Both the position numbers and the translations under genes were made by a program. 64,000 bases of DNA from Litoribacterium kuwaitense (lineage in GTDB: Bacteria; Bacillota; Bacilli; Bacillales; DSM-28697), in assembly GCF_011058155.1 (NCBI RefSeq), contig NZ_JAALFC010000008.1, forward strand, positions 1 to 64,000, given 5' to 3'. Of the stretch, positions 8,369 to 16,090 are shown in pieces. The notes below the pieces were generated by a model. The model did not search any database. It was not told the DNA's origin and saw only the letters and a program-made list of their open reading frames with translations. The number at the start of each line of letters is the position of its first letter. The first letter of the stretch is position 1.

Positions 8369-8401
8369 GGCATGAGCCCAGTACAATACCGAGTTCATGC
8401 C
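8369..8401. repeat. hairpin similar to the one at 11371
   Basis: GGCATGA (8369-8375) pairs with TCATGCC (8395-8401). The 33-bp unit resembles 11371-11403, including the loop block CCGAG, but has no T-run. It may be a decayed terminator downstream of queF (minus strand). Confidence 0.4.
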
Positions 8402-8485
8402 CAGTTAGCTGCCTAACGGAATACCCATGTCTAACTTTAGGGTCACTTCGTTTACGCATCCTCTACAGGTGCTTTCTATCTTGCT

Positions 8486-8881
8486 TTATCTTACGGCAGT
8501 CGCTTCGAGCTCGATGCCGCCTCGTGCTGATTGGTGGACAGTGACTGTCACAGATTGGGGCGCGATGGCTTCAACGATATCATCGGCGATGCGGGCGGCG
8601 AGCGATTCGCAGAAGCAGCCTTCTTCACGGAAGGACCAAAGGTAAAATTTTAATGCCTTTGATTCGATACACTTTTTGTTCGGGGTGTATTGAATCGTCA
8701 CTTGGCCAAAGTCTGGTTGTCCGCTGCGCGGGCAGATCGCTGTAAATTCCAGTGCGCGGAAAGTAATCGTTTGTACATTTGCTGCGTCAAAGGCTTCATT
8801 TTTCAGCACCGTTTTTGCCTGTTCGACACTCTCAGGACGAGGCATCGGTCCAGATGATGGTAGCCATGATGTTTCCTTCAT
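8486..8881 (-). CDS. queF: QueF, NADPH-dependent preQ0 reductase
   Basis: 131 residues, a tunnelling-fold enzyme reducing 7-cyano-7-deazaguanine to preQ1 for queuosine. AICPRSGQPDFG holds the active-site Cys50 and Asp57, and ESKALKFYLWSFR is the QueF family motif. A C-terminal ARGGIE matches the substrate-binding part. The usual FHE motif reads FCE (90-92), so the conserved His is Cys. I believe such variants occur in a subgroup, but this was not checked. It lies 77 bp downstream of the putative queuosine-precursor transporter on the same strand, which supports the pathway assignment. The SD GGGGGA precedes ATG 8881. Confidence 0.88.
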   Translation of the reverse strand: MKETSWLPSSGPMPRPESVEQAKTVLKNEAFDAANVQTITFRALEFTAICPRSGQPDFGQVTIQYTPNKKCIESKALKFYLWSFREEGCFCESLAARIADDIVEAIAPQSVTVTVHQSARGGIELEATAVR

Positions 8882-8958
8882 ATAAATTCCCCCTAGTTTT
8901 GATAATGCAGGATGGTTTCGAACTGCAATCTCTAGCGTAACAGAAGCAACAGATTTTG

Positions 8959-9669
8959 TCAGGAGCTCTTCACCTTTAGCCGTCTTGCCCAGTATAAAAA
9001 TGGCGTATCTATGAAGGCGACAATGAATTTAAGCACGTACGTTGAGACAAATATTTGCCACCATACAGAGGCCGGCATCGTTCCTAAGAAGGCAATGGAA
9101 CAGAAGACGAGTGTATCAAGTAATTGGCTAATCATCGTACTGACGTTATTTCGCAGCCAGAGGCGCTTCCCTCCCGTCATGATTTTCAAGAAGTGATAAA
9201 GTCCGACATCAATCCATTGACTGACTAGGAAGGCAGCTAAGCTACCGAGGGCGATGCGCCATTGCAATCCGAAGATTGTGGCAAATGCATCCTGTACCTC
9301 CGCACCGTCTGCGCTAGGTGGAAAGAGAAGCGCCAGCTGCATAATGATGGTCATTAGCACTAACGCAAAAAAGCCGACCATGACACCGCGACGTGCTTCC
9401 TCTTTTCCGTATTTCTCGTTGAGCAAATCGGTCGCTAGAAAAATGGTCCCATAGGTGATATTGCCTAACGTCGCGACGATACCGAAGAGCTCAACGGTTT
9501 TGACGACTTGGATATTGGCAATGATGGTCGTGAACCCGATCCATACGAGTAGACCTGTTTTTCCAAAAAGTCGATATGTGATGAGTAGCATGAGAAATTG
9601 AATAAGCGCAAATATGAACCAAAACCCTTCTTGTGTAAAAGGAAGTGCCCATAAAGAAAAAAGCGTCAT
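8959..9669 (-). CDS. queuosine precursor transporter, YhhQ (VUT) family
   Basis: 236 residues with about six hydrophobic helices. ATLGNITYGTIFLATDLLNEKYG and neighbouring residues (seen at about 66-90), VSQWIDVGLYHFLK and RNNVSTMISQLLDT are hallmark segments of the YhhQ/VUT family, shown in E. coli to import preQ0/preQ1. It probably works with the adjacent queF as a salvage pair. GGAGGT lies six bases before ATG 9669. I looked for a preQ1-I riboswitch (GGTTC...ACCC...AAAAACTA) in the leader and did not see one. Confidence 0.85.
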   Translation of the reverse strand: MTLFSLWALPFTQEGFWFIFALIQFLMLLITYRLFGKTGLLVWIGFTTIIANIQVVKTVELFGIVATLGNITYGTIFLATDLLNEKYGKEEARRGVMVGFFALVLMTIIMQLALLFPPSADGAEVQDAFATIFGLQWRIALGSLAAFLVSQWIDVGLYHFLKIMTGGKRLWLRNNVSTMISQLLDTLVFCSIAFLGTMPASVWWQIFVSTYVLKFIVAFIDTPFLYWARRLKVKSS

Positions 9670-9884
9670 GTAAAAACCTCCAACATCGAATCAATTGATC
9701 GTACGTCTGACAAGGATTGACAAGGTCAAGAAGAATTATATCAGTTTTGTCAATGAAATGATTTTGGAAGCGCTATCTGTTCAGCAAAGGAAAAACGTAG
9801 TATCATCCAAATATGGGCGCATGTAAGTTTGAACTATTTTCATGTTAATGTAACAAGGACATCTATTGTTGGAGGCGATATCTA

Positions 9885-11279
9885 TTGGCAGCGACAATGA
9901 GCATTATTATTCGTTTGGAGATGGATCGATCAAATGGAAGCTTCGGGAACGTAGCTAGCGTTGTTTCTGAGGCTGGAGGAGACCTAGTAGCAATTGACGT
10001 CATAAAAGAAGCGAAAGATCGGACAACCCGTGACGTGACAGTGAGAGTGGCAAGTCAGTCGCATGCCGATGAGGTTGTCAAGAAAGTGAGTAGCATTCGG
10101 AATGTGAAGGTCGTTCACGTATCTGATCGCACCTTTCTCGTTCATCTAGGCGGAAAGATTGAAATGCGTCCAAAGAGCCCGATTAAAAACCGTGACGATT
10201 TATCACGGGTCTATACGCCAGAAGTGGCTCGTATTTCGCAAGCCATTTACGAAAACCCTGACCTTGCCCATACATTAACCATTAAACGGAATACCGTTGC
10301 TGTCGTTTCGGATGGATCGGCAGTGCTAGGGCTTGGGAATATCGGTGCAAAAGCGGCAATGCCTGTGATGGAAGGGAAAGCGATGCTTTTTAAACAGCTT
10401 GCCAAAATTGATGCTCTACCCGTTTGTTTAGATACGCAAGACACTGAAGAGCTTATTCGGATTATTAAAGCCATGGCACCTACATATGGTGGCATAAATT
10501 TAGAGGACATTGCTTCCCCGCGCTGTTTTGAGATTGAGGAGCGACTGACGGAGGAGCTCGATATCCCTGTTTTTCATGATGACCAGCATGGAACGGCTGT
10601 TGTCATTTTGGCAGGGCTGTTAAATGCGTTGAAGATCGCGAACAAGCCCATTGAAGACGTAAAGGTCGTCGTTTGTGGCATTGGTGCGGCGGGCATTGCT
10701 AGCACAAAGATGCTCTTGAATGCAGGTGTGAAAAATGTCATTGGCGTCGATCGTGAAGGGGCGCTCGTGAAAGGAAAGCCTTATGCGCATAAAATGTGGG
10801 AGTGGTATGCTGAACATACCAACCCAAATGAAGAAACAGGAACGTTATCTGATGTGCTCAAAGGTGCTGATGTCTTTATCGGTGTATCAGCACCAAACTT
10901 GTTGACGGTAGACGACTTAAAAAATATGAATGACGACCCGATCGTTTTTGCTATGGCAAATCCGCTTCCGGAAATCTCTCCAGAGCTCGCAGAACCACAT
11001 GTGCGTGTGCTTGCGACGGGCCGGTCAGATTTTCCGAACCAGATTAATAATGTCCTTTGTTTTCCAGGCATTTTCCGCGGTGCGCTTGACAGTCGGGCCA
11101 CGAAAATTACGGAGAATATGAAGCTGGCTGCTGCCCAAGCGATCGCTTCATCCATTAGCGACGATGAGTTAAACGAAGATTACATTATTCCGAGTGTGTT
11201 TAATCAGGACGTCGTTAATCTTGTGAGTAAAGCTGTCGCAGATGCAGCACACGCAGACGGTGTCGCTCGTAAGCTTTGA
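9885..11279 (+). CDS. NAD-dependent malic enzyme with N-terminal ACT domain
   Basis: 464 residues. An ACT-like regulatory domain (about 5-80) precedes a malic enzyme: SDGSAVLGLGNIG, PVMEGKAMLFKQ, FHDDQHGTAVV and the Rossmann VVCGIGAAGIAS, then FAMANPLPEISP. It converts malate to pyruvate and CO2 with NAD(P)+ in the cytoplasm. The ACT fusion suggests allosteric control by a small ligand, perhaps an amino acid. TTG 9885 is chosen because GGAGG (9870-9874) is ten bases upstream, whereas the in-frame ATG 9897 is 22 bases away. Monocistronic, followed by a terminator. Confidence 0.9.
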   Translation: MAATMSIIIRLEMDRSNGSFGNVASVVSEAGGDLVAIDVIKEAKDRTTRDVTVRVASQSHADEVVKKVSSIRNVKVVHVSDRTFLVHLGGKIEMRPKSPIKNRDDLSRVYTPEVARISQAIYENPDLAHTLTIKRNTVAVVSDGSAVLGLGNIGAKAAMPVMEGKAMLFKQLAKIDALPVCLDTQDTEELIRIIKAMAPTYGGINLEDIASPRCFEIEERLTEELDIPVFHDDQHGTAVVILAGLLNALKIANKPIEDVKVVVCGIGAAGIASTKMLLNAGVKNVIGVDREGALVKGKPYAHKMWEWYAEHTNPNEETGTLSDVLKGADVFIGVSAPNLLTVDDLKNMNDDPIVFAMANPLPEISPELAEPHVRVLATGRSDFPNQINNVLCFPGIFRGALDSRATKITENMKLAAAQAIASSISDDELNEDYIIPSVFNQDVVNLVSKAVADAAHADGVARKL

Positions 11280-11296
11280 ACGTAAAATGAATTGAT

Positions 11297-11339
11297 CTCA
11301 ATGGCTACTCGTTTAATCCATTGAGGTGCTTTTCTTTTC
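11297..11339 (+). terminator. rho-independent terminator of the malic enzyme gene
   Basis: CTCAATGG / CCATTGAG stem with a 13-base loop followed by GTGCTTTTCTTTTC. Confidence 0.75.
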
Positions 11340-11365
11340 TTTCGCTTCACTCGTATTTAGTTCAC

Positions 11366-11407
11366 AAAAAGGCATGAATCCGGTCCGATCCGAGATTCAT
11401 GCCTTTC
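11366..11407 (-). terminator. terminator of the HAD hydrolase gene
   Basis: GGCATGAATC / GATTCATGCC stem (11371-11403). On the minus strand it is followed by TTTTTG. It closely resembles the hairpin at 8369-8401. Confidence 0.75.
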
Positions 11408-11443
11408 GTATTGTCTGCAAACCTGTTCTTTCCTTAGTACATT

Positions 11444-12577
11444 TTAGTCTGCAAAAATGCTTAAGATTTCACTTGCGTCATTTAAAATGTAATCGGCGTT
11501 GCGCTCTTCAAAAGAGGCGCGTGCTTTTTGTCCAGACAGACCTGTTAATGTGGCGACAAAGGTGACGTCCATTGTTTTTGCCGCCATATAGTCAGCAAGT
11601 GAATCTCCGACGACATAGACCTCGCCTTTTTTAGACAGCGGGAGCGGGTGATTGATTGCTTCTTCCACAGGTACATCTTTCGTCAGCCAGCCTTGGACGT
11701 AGCAATATGGCTGCGGTTTGGCGAGCGGTGCTTTGGTCGGATAAAGTCGTTCAGCATCGAGGACGTCACTTGCCGAAACAATACGGTCTTTATCAAAATA
11801 AGATAAGAGACCGAGTGCTTCTAATGGGACGAGCGTTTCGATCGTCGGACGTCCCGTTCCGATCCCTAAGGTAAAGCCTTTATTTTTAAGTTCTTGTAAG
11901 ACACCTGCCATTTTTTTTGGCTCGACAATGGGAATTTCGTCTTCAAGAAACCCTTTCTTTCCAGTTTGCCGAGGCGCTTTTCCGATCGATTTTTCTACGA
12001 GTGCATCACCAAGGTACCATTCCTGAAACGCTTCCTGACAGACGTCCCAAAGCACACTGGAGCGTGAAAATACGTTCGTTTCAATTTGTAGAGCGTTCCA
12101 GGCGATGTCGTTTAAATAAAGTAAAATCGCTTGCTTTTCAGCAGTGCTTGCTGAAAAATCTGGAACAAACGTCGCATAATCTGGCGTGAAGGATAAGCCT
12201 TCTGCCTTTTCTCGAAGCATTCCGAGTTTTTCATATGTAATGTCTTCTTTTAAGAAGTCTTCTACAAAAGTGCGGTCCTCTTTAACAATTTCCGCCAATA
12301 CGCGAAGCATTTGATGGGAGAATGTTAGATAAACCATGTCCCAGTTGGCGTTAATTCCTCTGCCTTTAATAAAAGAAAGCACTTCGTCGTCGTGAAAGAC
12401 GGTTTTACGAATTGCTCGAATGTCCTCCTCCGATGGCGCAGGTGAAAATGCCTCTCCATCAAGACCTAAATACTTGTCGCTTGTCAGTAGCTCCCAGACG
12501 GTCAGCGCTGAAGCATCGAAATAGCGCTCCTCGCTCAAGAGTACGCCGTCCACATCAAATAAAATGAGTTTTGCCAT
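11444..12577 (-). CDS. HAD-family hydrolase
   Basis: 377 residues. HAD motif I DVDGVL (nucleophile Asp8, acid Asp10) is at the extreme N-terminus, motif II GIGTGRP lies near the middle and motif IV VVGDSLADYMAA near the C-terminus. About 200 residues between motifs I and II form an unusually large cap domain, so the substrate is probably large or specific but cannot be named. Cytoplasmic phosphatase is the likely role. AAAGGAGAG lies six bases before ATG 12577. Convergent with the malic enzyme gene. Confidence 0.82.
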   Translation of the reverse strand: MAKLILFDVDGVLLSEERYFDASALTVWELLTSDKYLGLDGEAFSPAPSEEDIRAIRKTVFHDDEVLSFIKGRGINANWDMVYLTFSHQMLRVLAEIVKEDRTFVEDFLKEDITYEKLGMLREKAEGLSFTPDYATFVPDFSASTAEKQAILLYLNDIAWNALQIETNVFSRSSVLWDVCQEAFQEWYLGDALVEKSIGKAPRQTGKKGFLEDEIPIVEPKKMAGVLQELKNKGFTLGIGTGRPTIETLVPLEALGLLSYFDKDRIVSASDVLDAERLYPTKAPLAKPQPYCYVQGWLTKDVPVEEAINHPLPLSKKGEVYVVGDSLADYMAAKTMDVTFVATLTGLSGQKARASFEERNADYILNDASEILSIFAD

Positions 12578-12681
12578 GATAACTCTCCTTTCACATCGTC
12601 ATGCAATGCTTTAACTATAGCTTATTTTCTGTGAAAATTCGACACCCTATCGTTGGAAGATCTACTTTGACTATGTTCGCT

Positions 12682-12710
12682 TTGACAAAGGATTTGACCT
12701 AAGGTATAAA
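12682..12710 (+). promoter_or_regulatory. sigma-A promoter of the universal stress gene
   Basis: TTGACA (12682-12687), 17-bp spacer, TATAAA (12705-12710). Near-consensus, 41 bp before the GTG start. Confidence 0.75.
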
Positions 12711-12751
12711 GAACAAGTTAAGGAGATGCCCAATTAAAGGAGGGAACGGGA

Positions 12752-13165
12752 GTGTTACAAGATATTTTACTTGCCGCGGATGGTTCTGATCACTCAGTCC
12801 GTGCGGCTGAAAAAGTTGTCGAAATGACTGGTGGAAACGGGACGGTCGAGGTCGTATACGTCATAGATAGCAGCTCGTCCAAACACGATGTCTTACATCA
12901 CCAAAGTCAAGAAGAAATCGAGCAGGAAAGGCGTCAGCGCATGAAGCGGGTAGAGGATGTATTTGCAAATACGTCGCTGTCTGTTGAAGTCTTTTTCTTG
13001 CACGGAGAGCCAGGTCCAACAATTGTTGAGTTTGCCAACCGCAGACCGTATGATTGTGTTGTCATCGGAAGTCGGGGGCTGAACAAATTACAAAGCATGG
13101 TGCTTGGGAGCGTTAGTCATAAAGTAGCTAAACGTGTACAATGGCCTGTTCTCATTATTAAGTAA
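12752..13165 (+). CDS. universal stress protein UspA family
   Basis: 137 residues in the UspA fold. ILLAADGSDHS opens the first strand and helix, VEVVYVID follows, and the C-terminal GSRGLNKLQSMVLGSVS carries the ATP-binding G-x2-G-x9-G-S pattern. ATP-binding Usp proteins act as cytoplasmic stress switches with unclear biochemical output. AAAGGAGGGAACGG precedes GTG 12752. A strong sigma-A promoter is visible and the gene appears monocistronic. A GC-rich imperfect inverted repeat follows the stop at about 13182-13235. Confidence 0.88.
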   Translation: MLQDILLAADGSDHSVRAAEKVVEMTGGNGTVEVVYVIDSSSSKHDVLHHQSQEEIEQERRQRMKRVEDVFANTSLSVEVFFLHGEPGPTIVEFANRRPYDCVVIGSRGLNKLQSMVLGSVSHKVAKRVQWPVLIIK

Positions 13166-13343
13166 TGAAGCCATGAAAAAAGACGGCCAGGAAGGATGGA
13201 TGGCAAACGTTTTTCCTGTCCGCTCGATCCCGCGAGTGAAAAAATCTGTTTATATTTTATAAAATAGTGAAAATCTATACCTTTTTAATGAAGATTTCGA
13301 TATAATCACCCTAACATGAAATCATCAGATAGGGGAGAAACGA

Positions 13344-14402
13344 ATGAGACAACTGAAGATTGGCGTCATTGGTGCAGGAAGCATTAGTCATGCTCATTTA
13401 GGTGCATATCAGGCAAGTGAACACGCACATTTACAGGCGATTTGTGATATGAATGAAGAGCGTGCGCGCGAGCAAGCAAAAACGTACGATATCGCTGATG
13501 TGTATACCGATTATCATGAGCTTTTAGCAAGCCCTAATGTGGAAGCGGTTTCGATATGTACGTGGAATAACAGCCATGCGGAAATTGCGATTGCAGCGTT
13601 AGAAGCAGGGAAAGATGTCCTTGTCGAAAAGCCACTTTGTAAAACGATGGAAGAAGCGTATGCGGTTCAGGAGGCAGTCAAACGGACAGGACGGAAGCTT
13701 CAAGTCGGTTTCGTTCGCCGTTTTGGAGGCAATACGGACTTGGCTAAAACGTTTATTGATGCAGGTGACTTAGGTGACATTTATTATGCGAAGACATCGG
13801 TGCTTCGCCGTTTAGGAAACCCTGGCGGCTGGTTTGCGGATATTGAGCGCTCTGGTGGCGGACCAGTCATTGATGTAGGGGTTCATGTCATTGACTTGTG
13901 TTGGTATCTTATGGGTCGTCCGAAAGTGACATCGATTTCAGCGAACACTTATAAAAAGCTTGGTAACCGGCCGAACATTAAAAATTTAGAGTTTTATAAA
14001 GCGGCAGATTACGATGCATCGAAAAATGATGTTGAAGATTTAGCCAATGCACTTATTCGCTTTGAAAATGGCGCTTCGTTGGCAGTCGATTGTAGCTTTA
14101 CATTACATAAGCGAAAAGATGAATTAAGCGCCACCATTTTTGGCGACAAGGGTGGAGCCGAAATTGAGCCTGAGCTGTATCTCGTTGGGGAGAAGCATCA
14201 TACAATTTTAAATATTGAACCTCAGGTCGATGAGCGTACGTTTAGCTTTGAAAAAGGGTTTCAAGCACAAATTGAAGGATTTATTCAATATTGCTTCGGT
14301 GAAGGAGAGAATCGAAGCCCGGTCGAAGACGGCGTAGAAGTCATGAAAATGTTAACCGGCATATACGAATCAGCAAAACAACAAAAGGAAATTGTGTTTT
14401 AA
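13344..14402 (+). CDS. Gfo/Idh/MocA-family oxidoreductase
   Basis: 352 residues. N-terminal Rossmann GVIGAGSISHAHL, then VEKPLCKTMEEA with the EKP motif and conserved Lys, RRFGGNTDLA, and GGGPVIDVGVHVIDL with the active-site Asp and His. This is a complete NAD(P)-dependent sugar or cyclitol dehydrogenase, as in myo-inositol dehydrogenase relatives, but the substrate cannot be told. AGGGGAG precedes ATG 13344. No sugar transporter or regulator is adjacent, which is unusual since this family often sits in catabolic operons. A terminator follows. Confidence 0.87.
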   Translation: MRQLKIGVIGAGSISHAHLGAYQASEHAHLQAICDMNEERAREQAKTYDIADVYTDYHELLASPNVEAVSICTWNNSHAEIAIAALEAGKDVLVEKPLCKTMEEAYAVQEAVKRTGRKLQVGFVRRFGGNTDLAKTFIDAGDLGDIYYAKTSVLRRLGNPGGWFADIERSGGGPVIDVGVHVIDLCWYLMGRPKVTSISANTYKKLGNRPNIKNLEFYKAADYDASKNDVEDLANALIRFENGASLAVDCSFTLHKRKDELSATIFGDKGGAEIEPELYLVGEKHHTILNIEPQVDERTFSFEKGFQAQIEGFIQYCFGEGENRSPVEDGVEVMKMLTGIYESAKQQKEIVF

Positions 14403-14414
14403 ATATATAATTTC

Positions 14415-14452
14415 AGCCCTCTAGGAGCATAGCTTGCACCTGAGGGCTATTT
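14415..14452 (+). terminator. terminator of the Gfo/Idh gene
   Basis: AGCCCTC (14415-14421) pairs with GAGGGCT, followed by ATTTTAT. Eleven bases after the stop codon. Confidence 0.7.
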
Positions 14453-14459
14453 TATCGTC

Positions 14460-14486
14460 GTTTGAGTTCTGCCAAAACCGGGGAAT
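14460..14486 (+). promoter_or_regulatory. putative sigma-B promoter
   Basis: GTTTGA (14460-14465), 15-bp spacer, GGGAAT (14481-14486) resembles the sigma-B consensus GTTTNN-N12-15-GGGWAW. It lies 36 bp before the start of a general-stress-type gene, as expected. Confidence 0.5.
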
Positions 14487-14522
14487 AGTGCAGTAAGTCA
14501 AGGGATGCAGGAGGAGATACAT

Positions 14523-15077
14523 TTGACAGAACGGCGATATGTTGTCGCAGGTCTTTTGCAAAATCGCCAAGATGCAATACGCATCATCGAGGTTCTTAAA
14601 AGGAGAGCCTATGATGAAGAGCAGATTTCTATCGTTGCGAGAGATGAAGAAGATCGTGAAGAGGTTGCTGAGAAAACAGGAGCAGAAGATGCCTTAGCCT
14701 CTTTGGAGGAGAACGCCACAAAAAAAGGTTTAGGTCTGGGACTGTCTAGTGGCATGCTAACAGGTGGATTTGCTGGTTTACTTGCGGAATTGGCTGCTTT
14801 TACTTTGCCTGGCGTCGGTCCTGTCATTGCTGCAGGTCCGCTGCTTTCTACGCTTACGGGTGCGGCGGTAGGTGCTGGAGCGGGAGGTTTGATAGGTGGA
14901 CTGATCGGTTATGGTGTACCGAAAGAAGATGCTCGTCATTATGAGCAGCTCATCCAGTCAGGCCATGTGCTTGTTGTTGTAGAAACAAATACAGAAGCCG
15001 AAAGTAACTCTGTTTTAAAGAGGTTTTCTGGACATCAAGCAAAAGATGCTCATATCTATGAGAAAAAAAGTACGTAA
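14523..15077 (+). CDS. general stress protein with YflT/GSP17M-like domain
   Basis: About 184 residues. The N-terminal YVVAGLLQNRQDAIRIIEVL resembles the YflT/general-stress-protein-17M domain. An acidic stretch follows, then Gly/Ala-rich hydrophobic segments (LPGVGPVIAAGPLLSTL, AGAGGLIGGLIGYG), then a charged C-terminus that returns to the same fold (HYEQLIQSGHVLVVVET). TTG 14523 is chosen because the SD AGGAGGAGA (14509-14517) lies inside the longer frame starting at ATG 14505. Likely a sigma-B regulon member, given the promoter upstream. Molecular function unknown. Confidence 0.75.
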   Translation: MTERRYVVAGLLQNRQDAIRIIEVLKRRAYDEEQISIVARDEEDREEVAEKTGAEDALASLEENATKKGLGLGLSSGMLTGGFAGLLAELAAFTLPGVGPVIAAGPLLSTLTGAAVGAGAGGLIGGLIGYGVPKEDARHYEQLIQSGHVLVVVETNTEAESNSVLKRFSGHQAKDAHIYEKKST

Positions 15078-15102
15078 TTTTTTCTTAACGATTTTCGTGC
15101 GG

Positions 15103-15132
15103 AGAAAAAAAGCTGTCCGGCTAGGGACAGCT
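15103..15132 (-). terminator. terminator of the secreted protein gene
   Basis: AGCTGTCC / GGACAGCT stem (15111-15132) followed on the minus strand by TTTTTTT. Confidence 0.8.
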
Positions 15133-15218
15133 ATACATAGGGGGGTGTGTTCAGTTACCTAAAGATACCATTTGAGTTTGAACGTGTATGGATTGTCGGT
15201 TTTAAAGAATGTGTTTAC

Positions 15219-15815
15219 TTAACCACCCAGGATTTGAATCGTTTTAACATTCTTCAAGTTTTCGTTTTCCGCTTTTGGAACAACTTCCATACTTTCTAAC
15301 ACATCGTTGACATATTCATCGCTTGTGAAAGCTTCAAGTGCCATTGTGTTTACAAAGACGCGGTAGACGCCGCCAGCATTGTCATCGATAAAGTAAACAG
15401 CTGTTGAAGAACCATCCTCGTTATACGTATCAACCACTTTTGTAGAAGTTACGTTGAGGTCAGATTCAACGATTTCAGCGGAAAATCCTTCGTAGTCTTC
15501 CTTAGATTGCTTTTCTTCCTTGGCCGCTGCGTCAACGTCTGTGTTTTTCTCATGATTCCAAGAAAAGAAAACGTTACGGTTTTCTTTTTTGTCCATTAAC
15601 ATGATGACGTCGTCGCCTTCACCTTGAACCAATTCGTGGTTAAATGTATCGAAGTCAAAGAAAAGGCTGTGCGCTTTCGCGTTTTCAGCTGGTGCAGCAG
15701 CGACCACTTTTGAAGTCGTATTTTCTTGAGCGAATGTCTCATTCGCACCAACAGCGCCCATTGCTCCTACAGCCATTGCGCCAATAAGTGCTTTCGTTAA
15801 AAACTGCTTTTTCAT
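15219..15815 (-). CDS. secreted hypothetical protein
   Basis: 198 residues. A signal peptide with a KKQF basic start, an Ala/Gly-rich core and a probable cleavage after ETFAQ is followed by a mature acidic protein (FFDFDTFNHEL, FFSWNHEKN, STAVYFIDDNAGGVYRVFV). No recognisable domain. It is predicted to be exported, possibly free in the medium since no anchor or lipobox is present. GAGGTT precedes ATG 15815. A GTAAGG/CCTTAC inverted repeat lies in its leader at about 15842-15859. Monocistronic with its own terminator. Confidence 0.7.
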   Translation of the reverse strand: MKKQFLTKALIGAMAVGAMGAVGANETFAQENTTSKVVAAAPAENAKAHSLFFDFDTFNHELVQGEGDDVIMLMDKKENRNVFFSWNHEKNTDVDAAAKEEKQSKEDYEGFSAEIVESDLNVTSTKVVDTYNEDGSSTAVYFIDDNAGGVYRVFVNTMALEAFTSDEYVNDVLESMEVVPKAENENLKNVKTIQILGG

Positions 15816-16029
15816 GATTTGAACCTCCAGTAATGTTTTTTGTAAGGTGATTGCCTTACGAGTCTTAATATAAACGGAAGATGTATCACTGTAGGATCAT
15901 TCTTCCATCAAATTTGCATCATTGACTTCTTTTTTTAGCTGAATGCTGAAGTTTACTTAATATCCCCTAGCTGATTTGTCATTTTGTGCTGCTTCAACAC
16001 ATTTCCAAAAACCACATTAGGTCATAAAT

Positions 16030-16060
16030 ATAAAAATAAGAGCTGGAAAGCCCAGCTCTT
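16030..16060 (-). terminator. terminator of the desaturase/methyltransferase pair
   Basis: AAGAGCTGG / CCAGCTCTT hairpin (16038-16060), followed on the minus strand by TATTTTTATATTT. Confidence 0.8.
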
Positions 16061-16090
16061 AACTATTGAATCTTATGGGGATCTTTCTAT

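Noticed and set aside
8053-8544. 163-codon + strand frame
   Set aside because: Composition is not protein-like, there is no RBS, and it overlaps a better membrane-protein frame at 8003-8311 and antisense queF.
9670-9884. preQ1 riboswitch ahead of the queuosine transporter
   Set aside because: No GGTTC/ACCC pseudoknot with an A-rich tail was found. TATAAT is present on the minus strand but without a properly spaced -35.
13182-13235. Inverted repeat after the universal stress gene as a strong terminator
   Set aside because: Stem is imperfect and T-run is misplaced, so it was not listed as a terminator.
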